Positions 25,342-34,172 are shown, numbered from the stretch's first letter. The stretch is 34,316 nt of DNA from Candidatus Kuenenia stuttgartensis (GCA_945865635.1 CAMBEP010000054.1:1-34316); one strand, 5' to 3'. The notes: generated by a model not told the origin, from the sequence alone. A program made the numbers and translations.

Positions 25342-27855
25342 ATGAATCTACGACTTAGTCACCGGCTTGCAATCACATCAACCGCTCTGGCCTTGAGTGC
25401 CATAGCGCCGCAACTCTTTGCGGCTGAAGCGGTCCCGCCGAAAACCAAGGTAGTTGTCACGATACCGGAACAGAAGCCGATGCCGGCCATGAAGCCGCTT
25501 CGTCTCTCAATCGTTCCTGGCGATATCACGCTGAATGGTCATCGGGAGACAGCACAACTGATTGTCAATGGCGAATTGCCGGGCAATCAGAGGGCGGACT
25601 TTACGCGTGAGGTCCGTTGGAGCTCGGTGAACGAGAAGGTGGCCAGGGTATCGAAAAGTGGTCGGGTGATACCGGTTGGCGACGGGAATTCGACGATCAA
25701 GGCCGAGCTGCCGGGTGGGCTTTCGGCAATGGTTCAGGTCATGGTCAAGGGGATGCTTTTGGCAGATCCGGTTTCGTTCCGGAACGATGTGATTCCGGCC
25801 TTTAGTCAGGCCAATTGCAACATGGGTGCATGCCACGGCACACCGACGGGCAAAGGCGGCTTCAAGCTGAGCTTGAGGGGTTATTTGCCGGACCAGGACT
25901 ATACGACCCTTTCCCGCGAGGCTGGGGGACGGCGGATTGACATTTTCGCACCTGATGCGAGTCTGGTTCTTCGCAAGCCGCTGGGCGAGGTGGCCCATGA
26001 AGGCGGCCTGAGACTTTCCCGAGGTGCGAAGTCGCACGAATTCATTCGCGACTGGATTGCCGAGGGCGCGAGCGACGACCCATCGGCCCCGAAGGCGATG
26101 AAGCTTGAGATTCTGCCGGAAAACCGTGTCTTGCATGAATCCGCGAGCACTCAGCAGGTGGCGGTGCGGGTGACTTATGCGGATAAATCGACTCGCGACA
26201 TTACACCGCTGGCCTATTACAACAGTTCAGCCCCGGAGATTGCAGACGTTGATGCGGATGGTTATGTGACGTTCAAATCGCCTGGTGAGGCCGCGATCAT
26301 TGCACACTACCAGGATTTGGTCGCGATTGTGCGACTGACGCACCTGGTTGAGGTGCCTGGATTTGCGGTATCGCCAGTTCCGACGGACAATGTGATTGAC
26401 CAGTCAGTCATTGCGAAGCTCAACCGGATGCGAATTGCTCCGAGCCCGGGCTGTACGGACGAAGAATTTTTGCGACGGGTCTATCTGGATATGATTGGCA
26501 TGCTGCCGACCGTTGAGGAACGTGCGGTTTTCATGGCCGACAAAAGCACGGACAAGCGAACGAAGCTGATTGATCAGTTGCTGGTTCGGGACGAGTTTTA
26601 TGACTTTTGGACGTTGAAGCTGGCCGATGTCTTGCGTTCCAACGCCCGCCTGATTCAGGTGAAGGGTACGAACGTATTCCAGAGGTGGATTCGCGAGAGC
26701 CTTCAGTCGGACAAGCCGATGGACCAGTTTGTGCGTGAGCTTTTGACGGCGGACGGCTCGACATTCAAGAATCCGGCGGCGAATTATTACCGGATCAGCC
26801 GGGACCCCGAGAATTCGGTGGAGACGACGGCCCAGCTTTTCATGGGTGTGCGCATTCAGTGTGCCAAGTGCCACAACCACCCGTTTGAGCGCTGGACGCA
26901 GGACGACTACTACGGCTTTGCGGCCTTTTTCTCAAGGGTTCGCCAGAAGAAGGGGAACTTGCCAGACGAAGAGGTGATTTACGCAGCGGCCGATGGCGAT
27001 GTGCGTCAGCCCCGGACGGGAGCGGTGATGAAGCCGAAGGCATTGGGTGGTCCGATTTACGACGATGCCAGCACACCTGACGAGCGTCGGATCCGGATGG
27101 CCAACTGGCTGACGGGCCCTGAGAATCCATTTTTTGCCAAGAGCATGGTCAATCGGGTTTGGTATCACATGGTGGGCCGGGGAATTGTGGAGCCCGTGGA
27201 CGACTTCCGGGACTCGAATCCTGCGTGCAACGACGAGTTGCTGGAAGGGCTTTCGAAGGACTTTGTCCAGAATGGCTTTTCGCTGAAGCGTCTGGTGAAG
27301 ATGATTGCCGCGAGCCGTACGTATCAGATGTCGGCAAAATCGACACCATTGAACGCTGGTGACAGCCTCTATTTCTCTCATGCTTTCACGAAGCTTTTGC
27401 CGGCCGAGGTTTTGTTGGATGCGATATCGAGCTTCACGACAAGTCCGACGGTATTTGCAGGCTTGCCGGATGGTGTTCGGGCGACCCAGATTCCGGATGG
27501 GAAGATGGAAAATGCGTTCCTGAAGACCTTTGGCAGACCTGCCCGCGAATTGGCTTGCGAATGCGAGCGGGAGAACGACTCGAATCTGAGTCAGGCCTTA
27601 CAGTTGATTGGTGGAGCGACCGTCAATGGCAAGCTTCGGGACGACAAGGGTCGGATGGCGGTCTTGGCTGCCAGCAGTAAGCCGCCTGAGATGATTGTCA
27701 AAGACCTCTATCTGGCGGCCCTGAGCCGCGACCCGTCCGAGGCGGAAGTGAAGGCCGCAGCAAAGCATATCAAGGACGCCAAGGACAGGCGTCAGGCTGT
27801 TGAGGATATTGGCTGGGTCTTGATCAACTCGAAAGAATTCCTGTTTCGCCATTGA
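25342..27855 (+). CDS. Secreted Ig-like, cytochrome-like DUF1549/DUF1553 protein
   Basis: This 837-residue protein is a planctomycete-type surface or periplasmic protein. A signal peptide (1-28, ending QLFAAEA) is followed by a BIG2-like Ig domain (about 53-137), a cytochrome-like segment with CNMGACH at 159-165, and a second BIG2-like domain (about 250-335). DUF1549 (about 355-560) follows with CAKCHNHPF at 507-515, a canonical CxxCH haem motif, and DUF1553 (about 585-835) with MANWLTGPENPFFAKSMVNRVWYHMVGRGIVEP. The first haem-like motif has four residues between the cysteines, so covalent haem there is doubtful. The family is very abundant in planctomycetes and linked to polysaccharide breakdown, but its reaction is unknown. 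The usual DUF1501 partner gene is not next to it. Confidence 0.93.
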   Translation: MNLRLSHRLAITSTALALSAIAPQLFAAEAVPPKTKVVVTIPEQKPMPAMKPLRLSIVPGDITLNGHRETAQLIVNGELPGNQRADFTREVRWSSVNEKVARVSKSGRVIPVGDGNSTIKAELPGGLSAMVQVMVKGMLLADPVSFRNDVIPAFSQANCNMGACHGTPTGKGGFKLSLRGYLPDQDYTTLSREAGGRRIDIFAPDASLVLRKPLGEVAHEGGLRLSRGAKSHEFIRDWIAEGASDDPSAPKAMKLEILPENRVLHESASTQQVAVRVTYADKSTRDITPLAYYNSSAPEIADVDADGYVTFKSPGEAAIIAHYQDLVAIVRLTHLVEVPGFAVSPVPTDNVIDQSVIAKLNRMRIAPSPGCTDEEFLRRVYLDMIGMLPTVEERAVFMADKSTDKRTKLIDQLLVRDEFYDFWTLKLADVLRSNARLIQVKGTNVFQRWIRESLQSDKPMDQFVRELLTADGSTFKNPAANYYRISRDPENSVETTAQLFMGVRIQCAKCHNHPFERWTQDDYYGFAAFFSRVRQKKGNLPDEEVIYAAADGDVRQPRTGAVMKPKALGGPIYDDASTPDERRIRMANWLTGPENPFFAKSMVNRVWYHMVGRGIVEPVDDFRDSNPACNDELLEGLSKDFVQNGFSLKRLVKMIAASRTYQMSAKSTPLNAGDSLYFSHAFTKLLPAEVLLDAISSFTTSPTVFAGLPDGVRATQIPDGKMENAFLKTFGRPARELACECERENDSNLSQALQLIGGATVNGKLRDDKGRMAVLAASSKPPEMIVKDLYLAALSRDPSEAEVKAAAKHIKDAKDRRQAVEDIGWVLINSKEFLFRH

Positions 27856-27896
27856 TTCTGCGAGCGGGCTTTCGGGATTTTAAAACATGGGCAATT

Positions 27897-27927
27897 GGGG
27901 GCGCATTGGGAAGATGCGTCCCCTTTT
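27897..27927 (+). terminator. Rho-independent terminator after the DUF1549/DUF1553 gene
   Basis: GGGGGCGCAT at 27897-27906 pairs with ATGCGTCCCC at 27914-27923, with one G-T pair, around a seven-base loop. TTTT follows. Confidence 0.85.
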
Positions 27928-27930
27928 CCT

Positions 27931-28009
27931 GTTTTATAGCAATATTATCGTATAAAACGGCCAACTTGCGATTGCAAAGAATTTGGATCCAGCGACAATC
28001 TATAGATTG
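27931..28009. promoter_or_regulatory. Two inverted repeats upstream of the Mur-ligase-like gene
   Basis: GTTTTATA at 27931-27938 and TATAAAAC at 27951-27958 are exact inverted repeats. CAATCTATAGATTG at 27996-28009 is a perfect 14-base palindrome. Both lie between the terminator and the ribosome binding site of the next gene, where operators would be expected. No confident promoter pair was found. Confidence 0.35.
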
Positions 28010-28098
28010 CGTGAAGATCGCGCAGTCGCTGGACTCTCATCACCATATCACTCATCGCGCTGACAATCGTCGAATAATCGCGAGGAGGATCTCCGCCC

Positions 28099-28824
28099 AT
28101 GAAGCCGTTCGTACAGAATGCCCCAAACAAGAGGTTTAGGCTTGGAGTGGGTGGACGATGGTCGGCTCACGACCTGGAAGTCCTCCTGAGCTCGATTCTC
28201 GGACCAAGTGGCTGGCGGGTGCGCACTCGTAATGATCAGTCCAATTCCGGACCGTTGTTAAATCCGCAGACTTCGACAACCGTACCGGAATCTTGCGGAA
28301 TGATTGAAATTGTGGCCTTGGGAGACGGCCTTGGCCTTCTGGGCGCATGCCTTGACGACGAGGAGCTGGACGCCATTGTGATCAGCCCTCTTTCAAAATC
28401 GTCTTCGATGGAAGAGTCCCGGCTTGTGAGGCGCCACCTGGCTCGCTTCATTCGCCAACTGAAGCCGGGTGGGGCCACGATTTTCGCAGCCGACGACCCG
28501 GCCTCAGAAATATTCTCAGCCATCAGGCTGGATTGCAAGCGGCTTGGATATGGTCTTGAAAGTGGTCAGGCCGCATTTCGGATTGACCAGTGCGACCGCC
28601 CGGAACCGATGCACGCCAGGACCTTCCGGCTTGTCAGCCCGAATGGCGATGCGGATTGGCCCATGGCCCCGGAAATGAACGACTCCTGGCAAATGGCCCT
28701 GGCCGCATTGGCGACTGTAGATGCACTTGGCCTTACAAGTGTCACGAATGCCATTCATACTCTGATCGACTGCCTGAACCGATCCGCGATCAGCCCGATG
28801 ATGAACCTCCAGCCCGTCGCCTGA
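28099..28824 (+). CDS. Degenerate Mur-ligase/cyanophycin-synthetase-like protein
   Basis: The 241-residue protein has a strong ribosome binding site (GAGGAGG) and a soluble composition. Its layout follows the central domain of Mur ligases and the carboxy-terminal part of cyanophycin synthetase. RLGVGGRWSAHDLEVLLSSIL (14-34) sits where IGVTGTNGKTTT is expected. GMIEIVALGDGLGL (67-80) and DAIVISPLSK (91-100) match the GLG/DVAVVTN strands. LKPGGATIFAADDP (121-134) matches the NADDP strand, and MNDSWQMALAALATVDALGL (193-212) matches the helix after the G-HN motif. The P-loop lysine and threonine are gone and the carboxy-terminal ligase domain is absent, so ATP-driven ligation is unlikely. The assignment is a remote match by eye. 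Confidence 0.5.
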   Translation: MKPFVQNAPNKRFRLGVGGRWSAHDLEVLLSSILGPSGWRVRTRNDQSNSGPLLNPQTSTTVPESCGMIEIVALGDGLGLLGACLDDEELDAIVISPLSKSSSMEESRLVRRHLARFIRQLKPGGATIFAADDPASEIFSAIRLDCKRLGYGLESGQAAFRIDQCDRPEPMHARTFRLVSPNGDADWPMAPEMNDSWQMALAALATVDALGLTSVTNAIHTLIDCLNRSAISPMMNLQPVA

Positions 28825-28890
28825 AAGCATTTTTGAAGCGGGCGCTGGAGCGGTGGATATTTCGATTTAAATTTTCCTTCATGATCGCAC

Positions 28891-28943
28891 AAAAAAAACC
28901 GGCCGCTAGGCTTCTGGCATTGCGGCCTGGCTGGTTTATTTTT
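28891..28943. terminator. Bidirectional terminator between convergent genes
   Basis: A run of eight A residues, then AACC and GGCCGC (28901-28906), pair with GCGGCC (28922-28927) and GGTT, followed by TTATTTTTG. The arrangement can end transcription from both sides, matching the convergent genes at 28824 and 28977. Confidence 0.8.
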
Positions 28944-28976
28944 GATAATTAGGGGCTCAATGCAATCCTTCAAAAA

Positions 28977-29765
28977 TCAATTCCTGGCTTTGACGGCACC
29001 GGTGGCGGCCCATTCGACCCCATTGCGGAACCAGGCTTGATAAGCCGTGTCGGCCATGGCGCTGGAGTCGTGCCCGAGCACATTGTTATAGACGCGGCCT
29101 GATCCATACTGATGGACCCAAATCACGGCTTCGTCCTTACCGGTTCCCTTGGGCAGTTTGGGGTCGCAATAGGCAGTGGCAATGATTACGCTGCCGGGAG
29201 TGAGCAGGTTGTTGGAATAGAGCTCGTCGGTCGGGTGTGGGAAAGAGGCAGGAGAGGCGTCGGAGATTGGGTGCGAGCCCGCCTTCTTGACTCTGAATTC
29301 GTGAGCCGGCCCGTGAAAGCCTTGGGTTCGCCATCCACCGGCGATCATTTTTTCGAATTCTTCCCAATTGGGTCTGGCAAAGGCCGCTGAGGCGAAGTGG
29401 TGCGAGACCAAGCCCTTGCCGCTCTTGACGGCCTTGAGCAGGGCGTCCTTGTTGGCCTGGGACCACTTGGTGTCGGGCCCGCCCTGGGCGGTTGGGAAGT
29501 AGTTGAGGATGAGGACATCGTATTTGGCCAGATTCGCATCCGTAAGGTCGGTTGCAGGGGTGGCTGTTACGTCCACCTGAAATCGACCCTTGGGCGATTT
29601 GAGGATTTGCTGGATTGAGGCCGTCGAGGCCTTCCAGTCGTGCACGCTGATGTTGTCGCCGGTGATGATCAGCGCCTTGATGGGTTCCGCCCTGAGGCCC
29701 AGCCCGAAGGTTAGGTTCAGGGCCAGGGTCAAGAGGGTTGGTTTTGCGAAGTTATGGATCCGCAT
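28977..29765 (-). CDS. Secreted ThuA-like domain protein
   Basis: ThuA-like proteins have a class I glutamine-amidotransferase-like fold and are linked to carbohydrate use, and planctomycetes have many secreted copies. The 262-residue protein has a signal peptide (about 1-25, LLTLALNLTFGLGLRAEP), then KALIITGDNISVHDWKAS, YDVLILNYFP, GKGLVSHHFASAAF, and HPISDASPASFPHPTDELY followed by VIWVHQYGSGRVYNNVLGHD and a terminal FRNGVEWAATG. I chose the ATG at 29765 because AAGGAG lies ten bases upstream and a signal peptide follows; a longer frame upstream is rejected. The exact substrate is unknown. Confidence 0.9.
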   Translation of the reverse strand: MRIHNFAKPTLLTLALNLTFGLGLRAEPIKALIITGDNISVHDWKASTASIQQILKSPKGRFQVDVTATPATDLTDANLAKYDVLILNYFPTAQGGPDTKWSQANKDALLKAVKSGKGLVSHHFASAAFARPNWEEFEKMIAGGWRTQGFHGPAHEFRVKKAGSHPISDASPASFPHPTDELYSNNLLTPGSVIIATAYCDPKLPKGTGKDEAVIWVHQYGSGRVYNNVLGHDSSAMADTAYQAWFRNGVEWAATGAVKARN

Positions 29766-30038
29766 GATGCGAAATCTCCTTGGTGAAAAGGTCTGCGGGT
29801 TGATGATCCACAAGCCTGAAACAAGTTGTCCCTGGCAATTGAGGTCCTGATTCCACGCACAATTCAAGCCTCATCCTAATGCTTCAAAGGGCCTGTATCC
29901 AGAACTTCCTCGAATTTCTCTTGTGAGAGAATCCAAGAGCAAAACCGTGCCACAAAAACATCGCAAGCCCATATTTAGTGCACCACAAGCGTGAAACCTA
30001 AGCACCTTTTGAAATCTTGAAAAAAGGAAGTCATTCAA

Positions 30039-30055
30039 TTGGCATGAAATTTCCT
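30039..30055 (+). promoter_or_regulatory. Possible sigma-54-type promoter of the first amt gene
   Basis: TTGGCATGAAATTTCCT has the -24 half (TTGGCATG) of a sigma-54 promoter and TT before the -12 position, but CC where GC is expected. It lies about 95 bases before the amt start and shares TTGGCATGA with the site before the second amt gene. The rest of the 384-base gap between the divergent thuA-like and amt genes shows no gene. Confidence 0.4.
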
Positions 30056-30149
30056 TTGTTTATTAAAGGTAGCAATATTGCACACAAAACAGGCAACCAG
30101 TGTACTCTCTTCAAGCAATACGCACTCTCCTCAAGTCTCAGGTGAACTC

Positions 30150-31826
30150 ATGAAAATTCGATGGAAAGATCTCCCGCTTCGCTCATTTCTGGGCGGATTT
30201 ATCGCGTCACTGTTTTTCTTGACCCTTGGTGCCAATCTTTTGGGCCAGGCCCCTGCTGAACCACCCAAGGCGGCGGCCTCTGCCGCCGAGTCCAAGCCGG
30301 CTGAGCCGGTTAAGGCGGAGGCTGCACCGACTGGCCCGGCGCACCCCTCGGAAACGCCCAAGGCGTCGGACTCCAGTGGCGCAAATTACCACGGAGCAAG
30401 CACAACGGCCGCCTTGACAAAATCAGGCGACAAAATCACAGAGGAGACTCTGGCACGCGACCTGAAGCTTGTCAAAATCGGCCTCAACATGATGTGGTCG
30501 CTGATTTGCGGCTTTATGGTCATGTTCATGCAGGCCGGTTTTGCACTTGTCGAATCCGGTCTGACACGTGCCAAAAACGTAGCCCACACCATGGGCATGA
30601 ATTTCCTGGTCTATGCCGTTGGAATGCTCACATTCTGGGCGTGCGGGTTTGCCATCATGATGGGTGGATATGGCCCCCTGCTGGCCTGGGATGGCCCGAA
30701 TGTGCTCAATTCGATGTACTCTCTTGAGATCGCAGGCAAGAGCTTCGACCTGTTCGGCATGAAGGGCTTTTTCCTGATTGGGGAATCCAACGACGCCAGT
30801 CTTCTCGCCTTTTTCCTCTTCCAGATGGTCTTCATGGACACCACTGCCACGATTCCTACAGGGGCCCTGGCGGAGCGATGGAAGATACTTCCCTTTATCG
30901 TTTTCAGCGTTGTCATGACTGGGTTTATCTACCCGATTTATGGTTGCTGGGTCTGGGGCGGTGGCTGGCTCTCTGATCTCGGAGCCAATTATGGGCTTGG
31001 CAGCGGGCACCTCGATTTTGCGGGCTCCAGTGTGGTGCACATGACCGGCGGAGTAAGTGCTCTGGCGGGTGCCCTGATTGTCGGGGCACGGATTGGGAAG
31101 TTCAATTCCCAAGGCAAGCCGGTCACCATTCCGGCCCATAATATTGCGATGGTTGTGCTGGGCACACTCATTCTGGCGTTCGGCTGGTTTGGATTCAATG
31201 CTGGCAGTACCTTGGCCGCAACCGACCTGCGAATTGCGTCGGTTGCCACTTGCACCATGCTTGCGACGGCTGCCGGATGCATGAGCTGTACGACTTACAT
31301 GTGGCTCGTCTTCGGGAAGCCCGACCCCACCATGTCGTGTAATGGCCTTCTGGCCGGTGCGGTCGCCATCACGGCCCCATGTGCCTTTGTAGACCCTGTC
31401 GGCTCGGTCATCATCGGCGGGCTTGCAGGCGTGCTCGTGATCTGGAGTGTTCTCTTCTTCGAAAAAGTGGTCAAGATTGACGATCCCGTGGGTGCGGTTT
31501 CCGTGCACGGGGTCTGCGGCATGTTTGGCTGCATTTGTTTGGGCCTGTTTGCCAACGGCGAATATGGAGGAGGCCTCAATGGTGTGGCGGCAGCCCCGCT
31601 CGGACTGTTTTATGGTGGAGGCACCGGTCAGCTCTTTGCACAGATCATAGGCGTTGTGACCAACATCCTCTGGGTTTTCCCGGTTTCGCTTGCAACATTC
31701 CAACTGATCGAAATCACGATTGGCAACAGGCCGACCGCGGAAGCCGAAATTTCTGGCCTGGACATCCCGGAAATGGGCGTTCAAGGTTATGTGGTTGACG
31801 CCACTTCGTTTGCGACCTTCAACTGA
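30150..31826 (+). CDS. amt: Ammonium transporter, Amt family, with long N-terminal extension
   Basis: Amt proteins are trimeric inner-membrane channels for ammonium. A signal peptide (about 1-33) precedes an Ala/Pro-rich linker of about 60 residues and an Amt domain of eleven predicted membrane helices. The pore twin histidines are His297 in VVHMTGG and His453 in VSVHGVCG. The segment MDTTATIPTGALAERWKILPF differs from the usual FAxITPALIxGAxAER pattern, marking a divergent subgroup. I chose the ATG at 30150 (AGGTGA upstream) over an ATG 72 bases earlier because it directly opens the signal peptide. The last 20 residues are unlike those of the next paralogue, so control by a PII protein may differ. 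No glnK gene is adjacent. Confidence 0.93.
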   Translation: MKIRWKDLPLRSFLGGFIASLFFLTLGANLLGQAPAEPPKAAASAAESKPAEPVKAEAAPTGPAHPSETPKASDSSGANYHGASTTAALTKSGDKITEETLARDLKLVKIGLNMMWSLICGFMVMFMQAGFALVESGLTRAKNVAHTMGMNFLVYAVGMLTFWACGFAIMMGGYGPLLAWDGPNVLNSMYSLEIAGKSFDLFGMKGFFLIGESNDASLLAFFLFQMVFMDTTATIPTGALAERWKILPFIVFSVVMTGFIYPIYGCWVWGGGWLSDLGANYGLGSGHLDFAGSSVVHMTGGVSALAGALIVGARIGKFNSQGKPVTIPAHNIAMVVLGTLILAFGWFGFNAGSTLAATDLRIASVATCTMLATAAGCMSCTTYMWLVFGKPDPTMSCNGLLAGAVAITAPCAFVDPVGSVIIGGLAGVLVIWSVLFFEKVVKIDDPVGAVSVHGVCGMFGCICLGLFANGEYGGGLNGVAAAPLGLFYGGGTGQLFAQIIGVVTNILWVFPVSLATFQLIEITIGNRPTAEAEISGLDIPEMGVQGYVVDATSFATFN

Positions 31827-31868
31827 TTTTGCCAGGCTCGCCGTAATCGGCATGGCATGAGTACGAGT

Positions 31869-31905
31869 AAAGGCTTCGCGTCCATCAGATCCGAAGCCTT
31901 TTTTC
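31869..31905 (+). terminator. Rho-independent terminator after the first amt gene
   Basis: AAAGGCTTCG at 31869-31878 pairs perfectly with CGAAGCCTTT at 31892-31901 around a 13-base loop, followed by further T residues. Confidence 0.9.
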
Positions 31906-32103
31906 GTTTTTTTCTGTCGCCCATTGGTCAGTGTCGCAGACGATTCAAGCACCTTGCCAGATTTCTATGCTTCAATCAGACCCTGGGATGCCTTAAAAAC
32001 CATCTTCATTCCCAAAAGACGTTTTAGACAGAAAAAATAATCAACCTCTAAGTTGTTTTTAAATAAGTCATTTTGAACGAACAGGCAAAGCCAAATGTTG
32101 AGT

Positions 32104-32120
32104 TTGGCATGACAAATGCT
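32104..32120 (+). promoter_or_regulatory. Sigma-54-type promoter of the second amt gene
   Basis: TTGGCATGACAAATGCT matches the sigma-54 consensus TTGGCACGNNNNTTGCT at 11 of 13 fixed positions, with GG at 32106-32107 and GC at 32118-32119 spaced correctly. The predicted leader is about 225 bases. Sigma-54 with NtrC commonly controls amt genes. The rest of the 528-base gap holds a C9 run near 32130, a TCAAAG/CTTTGA dyad near 32218-32245 and no gene. Confidence 0.55.
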
Positions 32121-32354
32121 TGGATCTTTGTTTGAGTCCCCCCCCCAACGGCGGAAACCTTATTGCGGAGTGCAGGCCGAACCGAATTGAGCCTGAGTGA
32201 GTTCAGTGTCAGTTTGATCAAAGTCAGATCATATCTCGATCTTTGACAAATCCACATCGATGACGATTGCTGATGGCAATGGTCGTATGACCTCTCTTTA
32301 AAACCCGCGCTGACACACCTTGACGTAAGGTCCAAGGCTAGGAGATAAGACAAG

Positions 32355-33815
32355 ATGCGACGCCTCTCCCGCTCCCGTTTCCTGACAATCAGCATGATTT
32401 TAGCCCTGTCTGCCACCCACATTTGGGCGCAGGCTCCGGCACCTGGAAGCTTCCCGGCCCAGGAATCTATGACAGTTGCCAATGCCGCGACAGCCACCAC
32501 CGGCATGAAAGAAGCCGATACCGGATTCATGATGATCTGCGCGGCCATGGTGCTGCTCATGACCCCCGGCCTGGGTCTCTTCTATGGCGGCATGGTTCGG
32601 CGCAAGAATGTTCTTTCCACCTTCCAGCAAAGCTTTATCCTGATGGGCGCCATGGCCATTCAGTGGGTGACCATTGGATACACCCTGGCTTTCGGCTCGG
32701 ATCAGCTTGGCGGATTTATTGGTGGCCTGGATTACCTCTTTCTGAAAGATGTAGGCCTTGACCCTCATCCAGTTTATGGGCCGACCATCCCTCACCAGCT
32801 TTTCATGATCTATCAGTGCATGTTTGCTGTGATCACCCCCGCCCTGATCTCGGGCGCATTTGCAGAACGTATCAAATTTTCGGGCTACCTCGTCTTCAGC
32901 CTTCTCTGGGCGACGCTTGTCTACTCGCCAGTGGCCCACTGGGTCTGGGGCGGTGGCTGGATCAGTAAGCTTGGAGCACTCGACTTCGCAGGTGGTCTGG
33001 TCGTACACCTGATCTCGGGTGTGGCCGCTTTGGTCTGTTGTGTTGTGATCGGCAAGCGAAATGGCCACGGCCAGATTCAGATGCACCCGCACAACCTGAC
33101 CATGACCGCCCTGGGCACTGGCCTGCTCTGGTTCGGATGGTTTGGCTTCAATGCGGGAAGTGCCCTGGCCGCAAACAAATCCGCAGTGGCCGCATTCGTC
33201 AACACCAACATCGCCGCCGCCGCTGCTACCATCGGCTGGGTGGCAATTGAATGGATCCTGAAGGGCAAGGGCACCGTGCTCGGGGCCTGTTCCGGAGCCG
33301 TGGCCGGGCTGGTGGTGATCACTCCTGCTGCCGGATTCGTCGCCCCGATGTCGGCCCTCTCCATGGGTTTTCTGGCAAGCCTCTTCTGCTATTCTGCAAT
33401 CATGCTCAAGAGCAAGCTTGGCTACGACGACTCTCTTGATGTTGTCGGAGTGCACGGCGCCGGCGGACTTCTGGGTGCCATCCTGACAGGTGTCTTTGCA
33501 CAGGCCGGAATCACCAACGATATCAATGGCCTGATCAATGGCAATCCCGGCCAGATGATGCCTCAGATCATCTCTGTGCTTGCAGCAGGCGGATATAGCC
33601 TAGTGATGACCACAGTTCTTGCCTTGGCTGTGCATGCCACAATCGGTCTGCGGGTGGACGCCGAGGAAGAAGAGCTTGGGCTTGACCTTTCCCAGCACGG
33701 CGAGCACGGCTACATCATGGGCATTGGCGAGCTTCTGGGCAGCATTCCTGAAGACGACCACGGCCCAATCGGCATTAAGGCTCCATCCATGGCCCAGACT
33801 GTCGTCACAGCCTGA
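32355..33815 (+). CDS. amt: Ammonium transporter, Amt family, second copy
   Basis: This 486-residue Amt starts with a signal peptide (about 1-25, ending THIWAQA) and a short linker, then the helix opening DTGFMMICAAMVLLMTPGLGLFYGGMVRRKNVL. It has the classic AVITPALISGAFAERIKF pattern, and pore twin histidines His218 in VVHLISG and His367 in GVHGAGG. The carboxy tail EEEELGLDLSQHGEHGY is the conserved region that contacts PII proteins. AGGAGA precedes the ATG. It is more typical than the preceding paralogue and is separated from it by a terminator, so the two are probably transcribed independently. Confidence 0.95.
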   Translation: MRRLSRSRFLTISMILALSATHIWAQAPAPGSFPAQESMTVANAATATTGMKEADTGFMMICAAMVLLMTPGLGLFYGGMVRRKNVLSTFQQSFILMGAMAIQWVTIGYTLAFGSDQLGGFIGGLDYLFLKDVGLDPHPVYGPTIPHQLFMIYQCMFAVITPALISGAFAERIKFSGYLVFSLLWATLVYSPVAHWVWGGGWISKLGALDFAGGLVVHLISGVAALVCCVVIGKRNGHGQIQMHPHNLTMTALGTGLLWFGWFGFNAGSALAANKSAVAAFVNTNIAAAAATIGWVAIEWILKGKGTVLGACSGAVAGLVVITPAAGFVAPMSALSMGFLASLFCYSAIMLKSKLGYDDSLDVVGVHGAGGLLGAILTGVFAQAGITNDINGLINGNPGQMMPQIISVLAAGGYSLVMTTVLALAVHATIGLRVDAEEEELGLDLSQHGEHGYIMGIGELLGSIPEDDHGPIGIKAPSMAQTVVTA

Positions 33816-33886
33816 TCGCTTGAAGTGACGCCAAACAATGAAAAATAATGTCCCTTGATTTAAGCAACACCAGAATTGGGACTCCC

Positions 33887-33925
33887 GAAGGCCAGTCGAT
33901 ATCGCAAGATATCGGCTGGCTTTTG
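33887..33925 (+). terminator. Terminator after the second amt gene
   Basis: GGCCAGTCGATATC pairs with GATATCGGCTGGC, with one G-T pair and a bulge, around a GCAA tetraloop, and is followed by TTTT. Direct repeats of ATTGGGACTCC flank it. Confidence 0.8.
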
Positions 33926-34071
33926 GTCATTGGGACTCCTACCGAAAAACGGCCATGCCCCCTCTGGAATTAGCCACTCATGAGGCTTGAAATACGCCTG
34001 GCTGCCTGATCCGCTTGCAGACCTGCCCGGAGAGAATCCCATCCATCACCCGCATTGATTTCCAGAGTCTG

Positions 34072-34172
34072 TTTATACTTGTCGCGGTCAAAAAAGAGAC
34101 ATCTCGTATGAGAATGATGCCGGAGGCATCATTCTCATACGATGTATCAGGTGTGGCCGCGACAACTATAGA
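34072..34172. repeat. Palindromic MITE-related repeat, copy C
   Basis: The left arm TTATACTTGTCGCGGTCA has the terminal block of copies A and B, and the centre carries ATGCCGGAGGCAT at 34117-34129, the same palindrome. The right arm is an inverted repeat of the left (TATGAGAATG against CATTCTCATA, and GTCGCGG against CCGCGAC). It is about 100 bases long and lacks the GGTGGTTGAG blocks of the longer copies. Confidence 0.65.

Noticed and set aside
29766..29867. Upstream extension of the ThuA-like protein
   Set aside because: The ATG at 29765 has AAGGAG at the right distance and opens directly into a signal peptide; the extension would bury it.
30423..31952. 509-residue frame antisense to the first amt gene
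   Set aside because: It mirrors the amt coding sequence, lacks any recognisable motif and runs across the amt terminator.
32400..33455. 351-residue frame antisense to the second amt gene
   Set aside because: Composition is a reverse-complement shadow of the Amt membrane helices.
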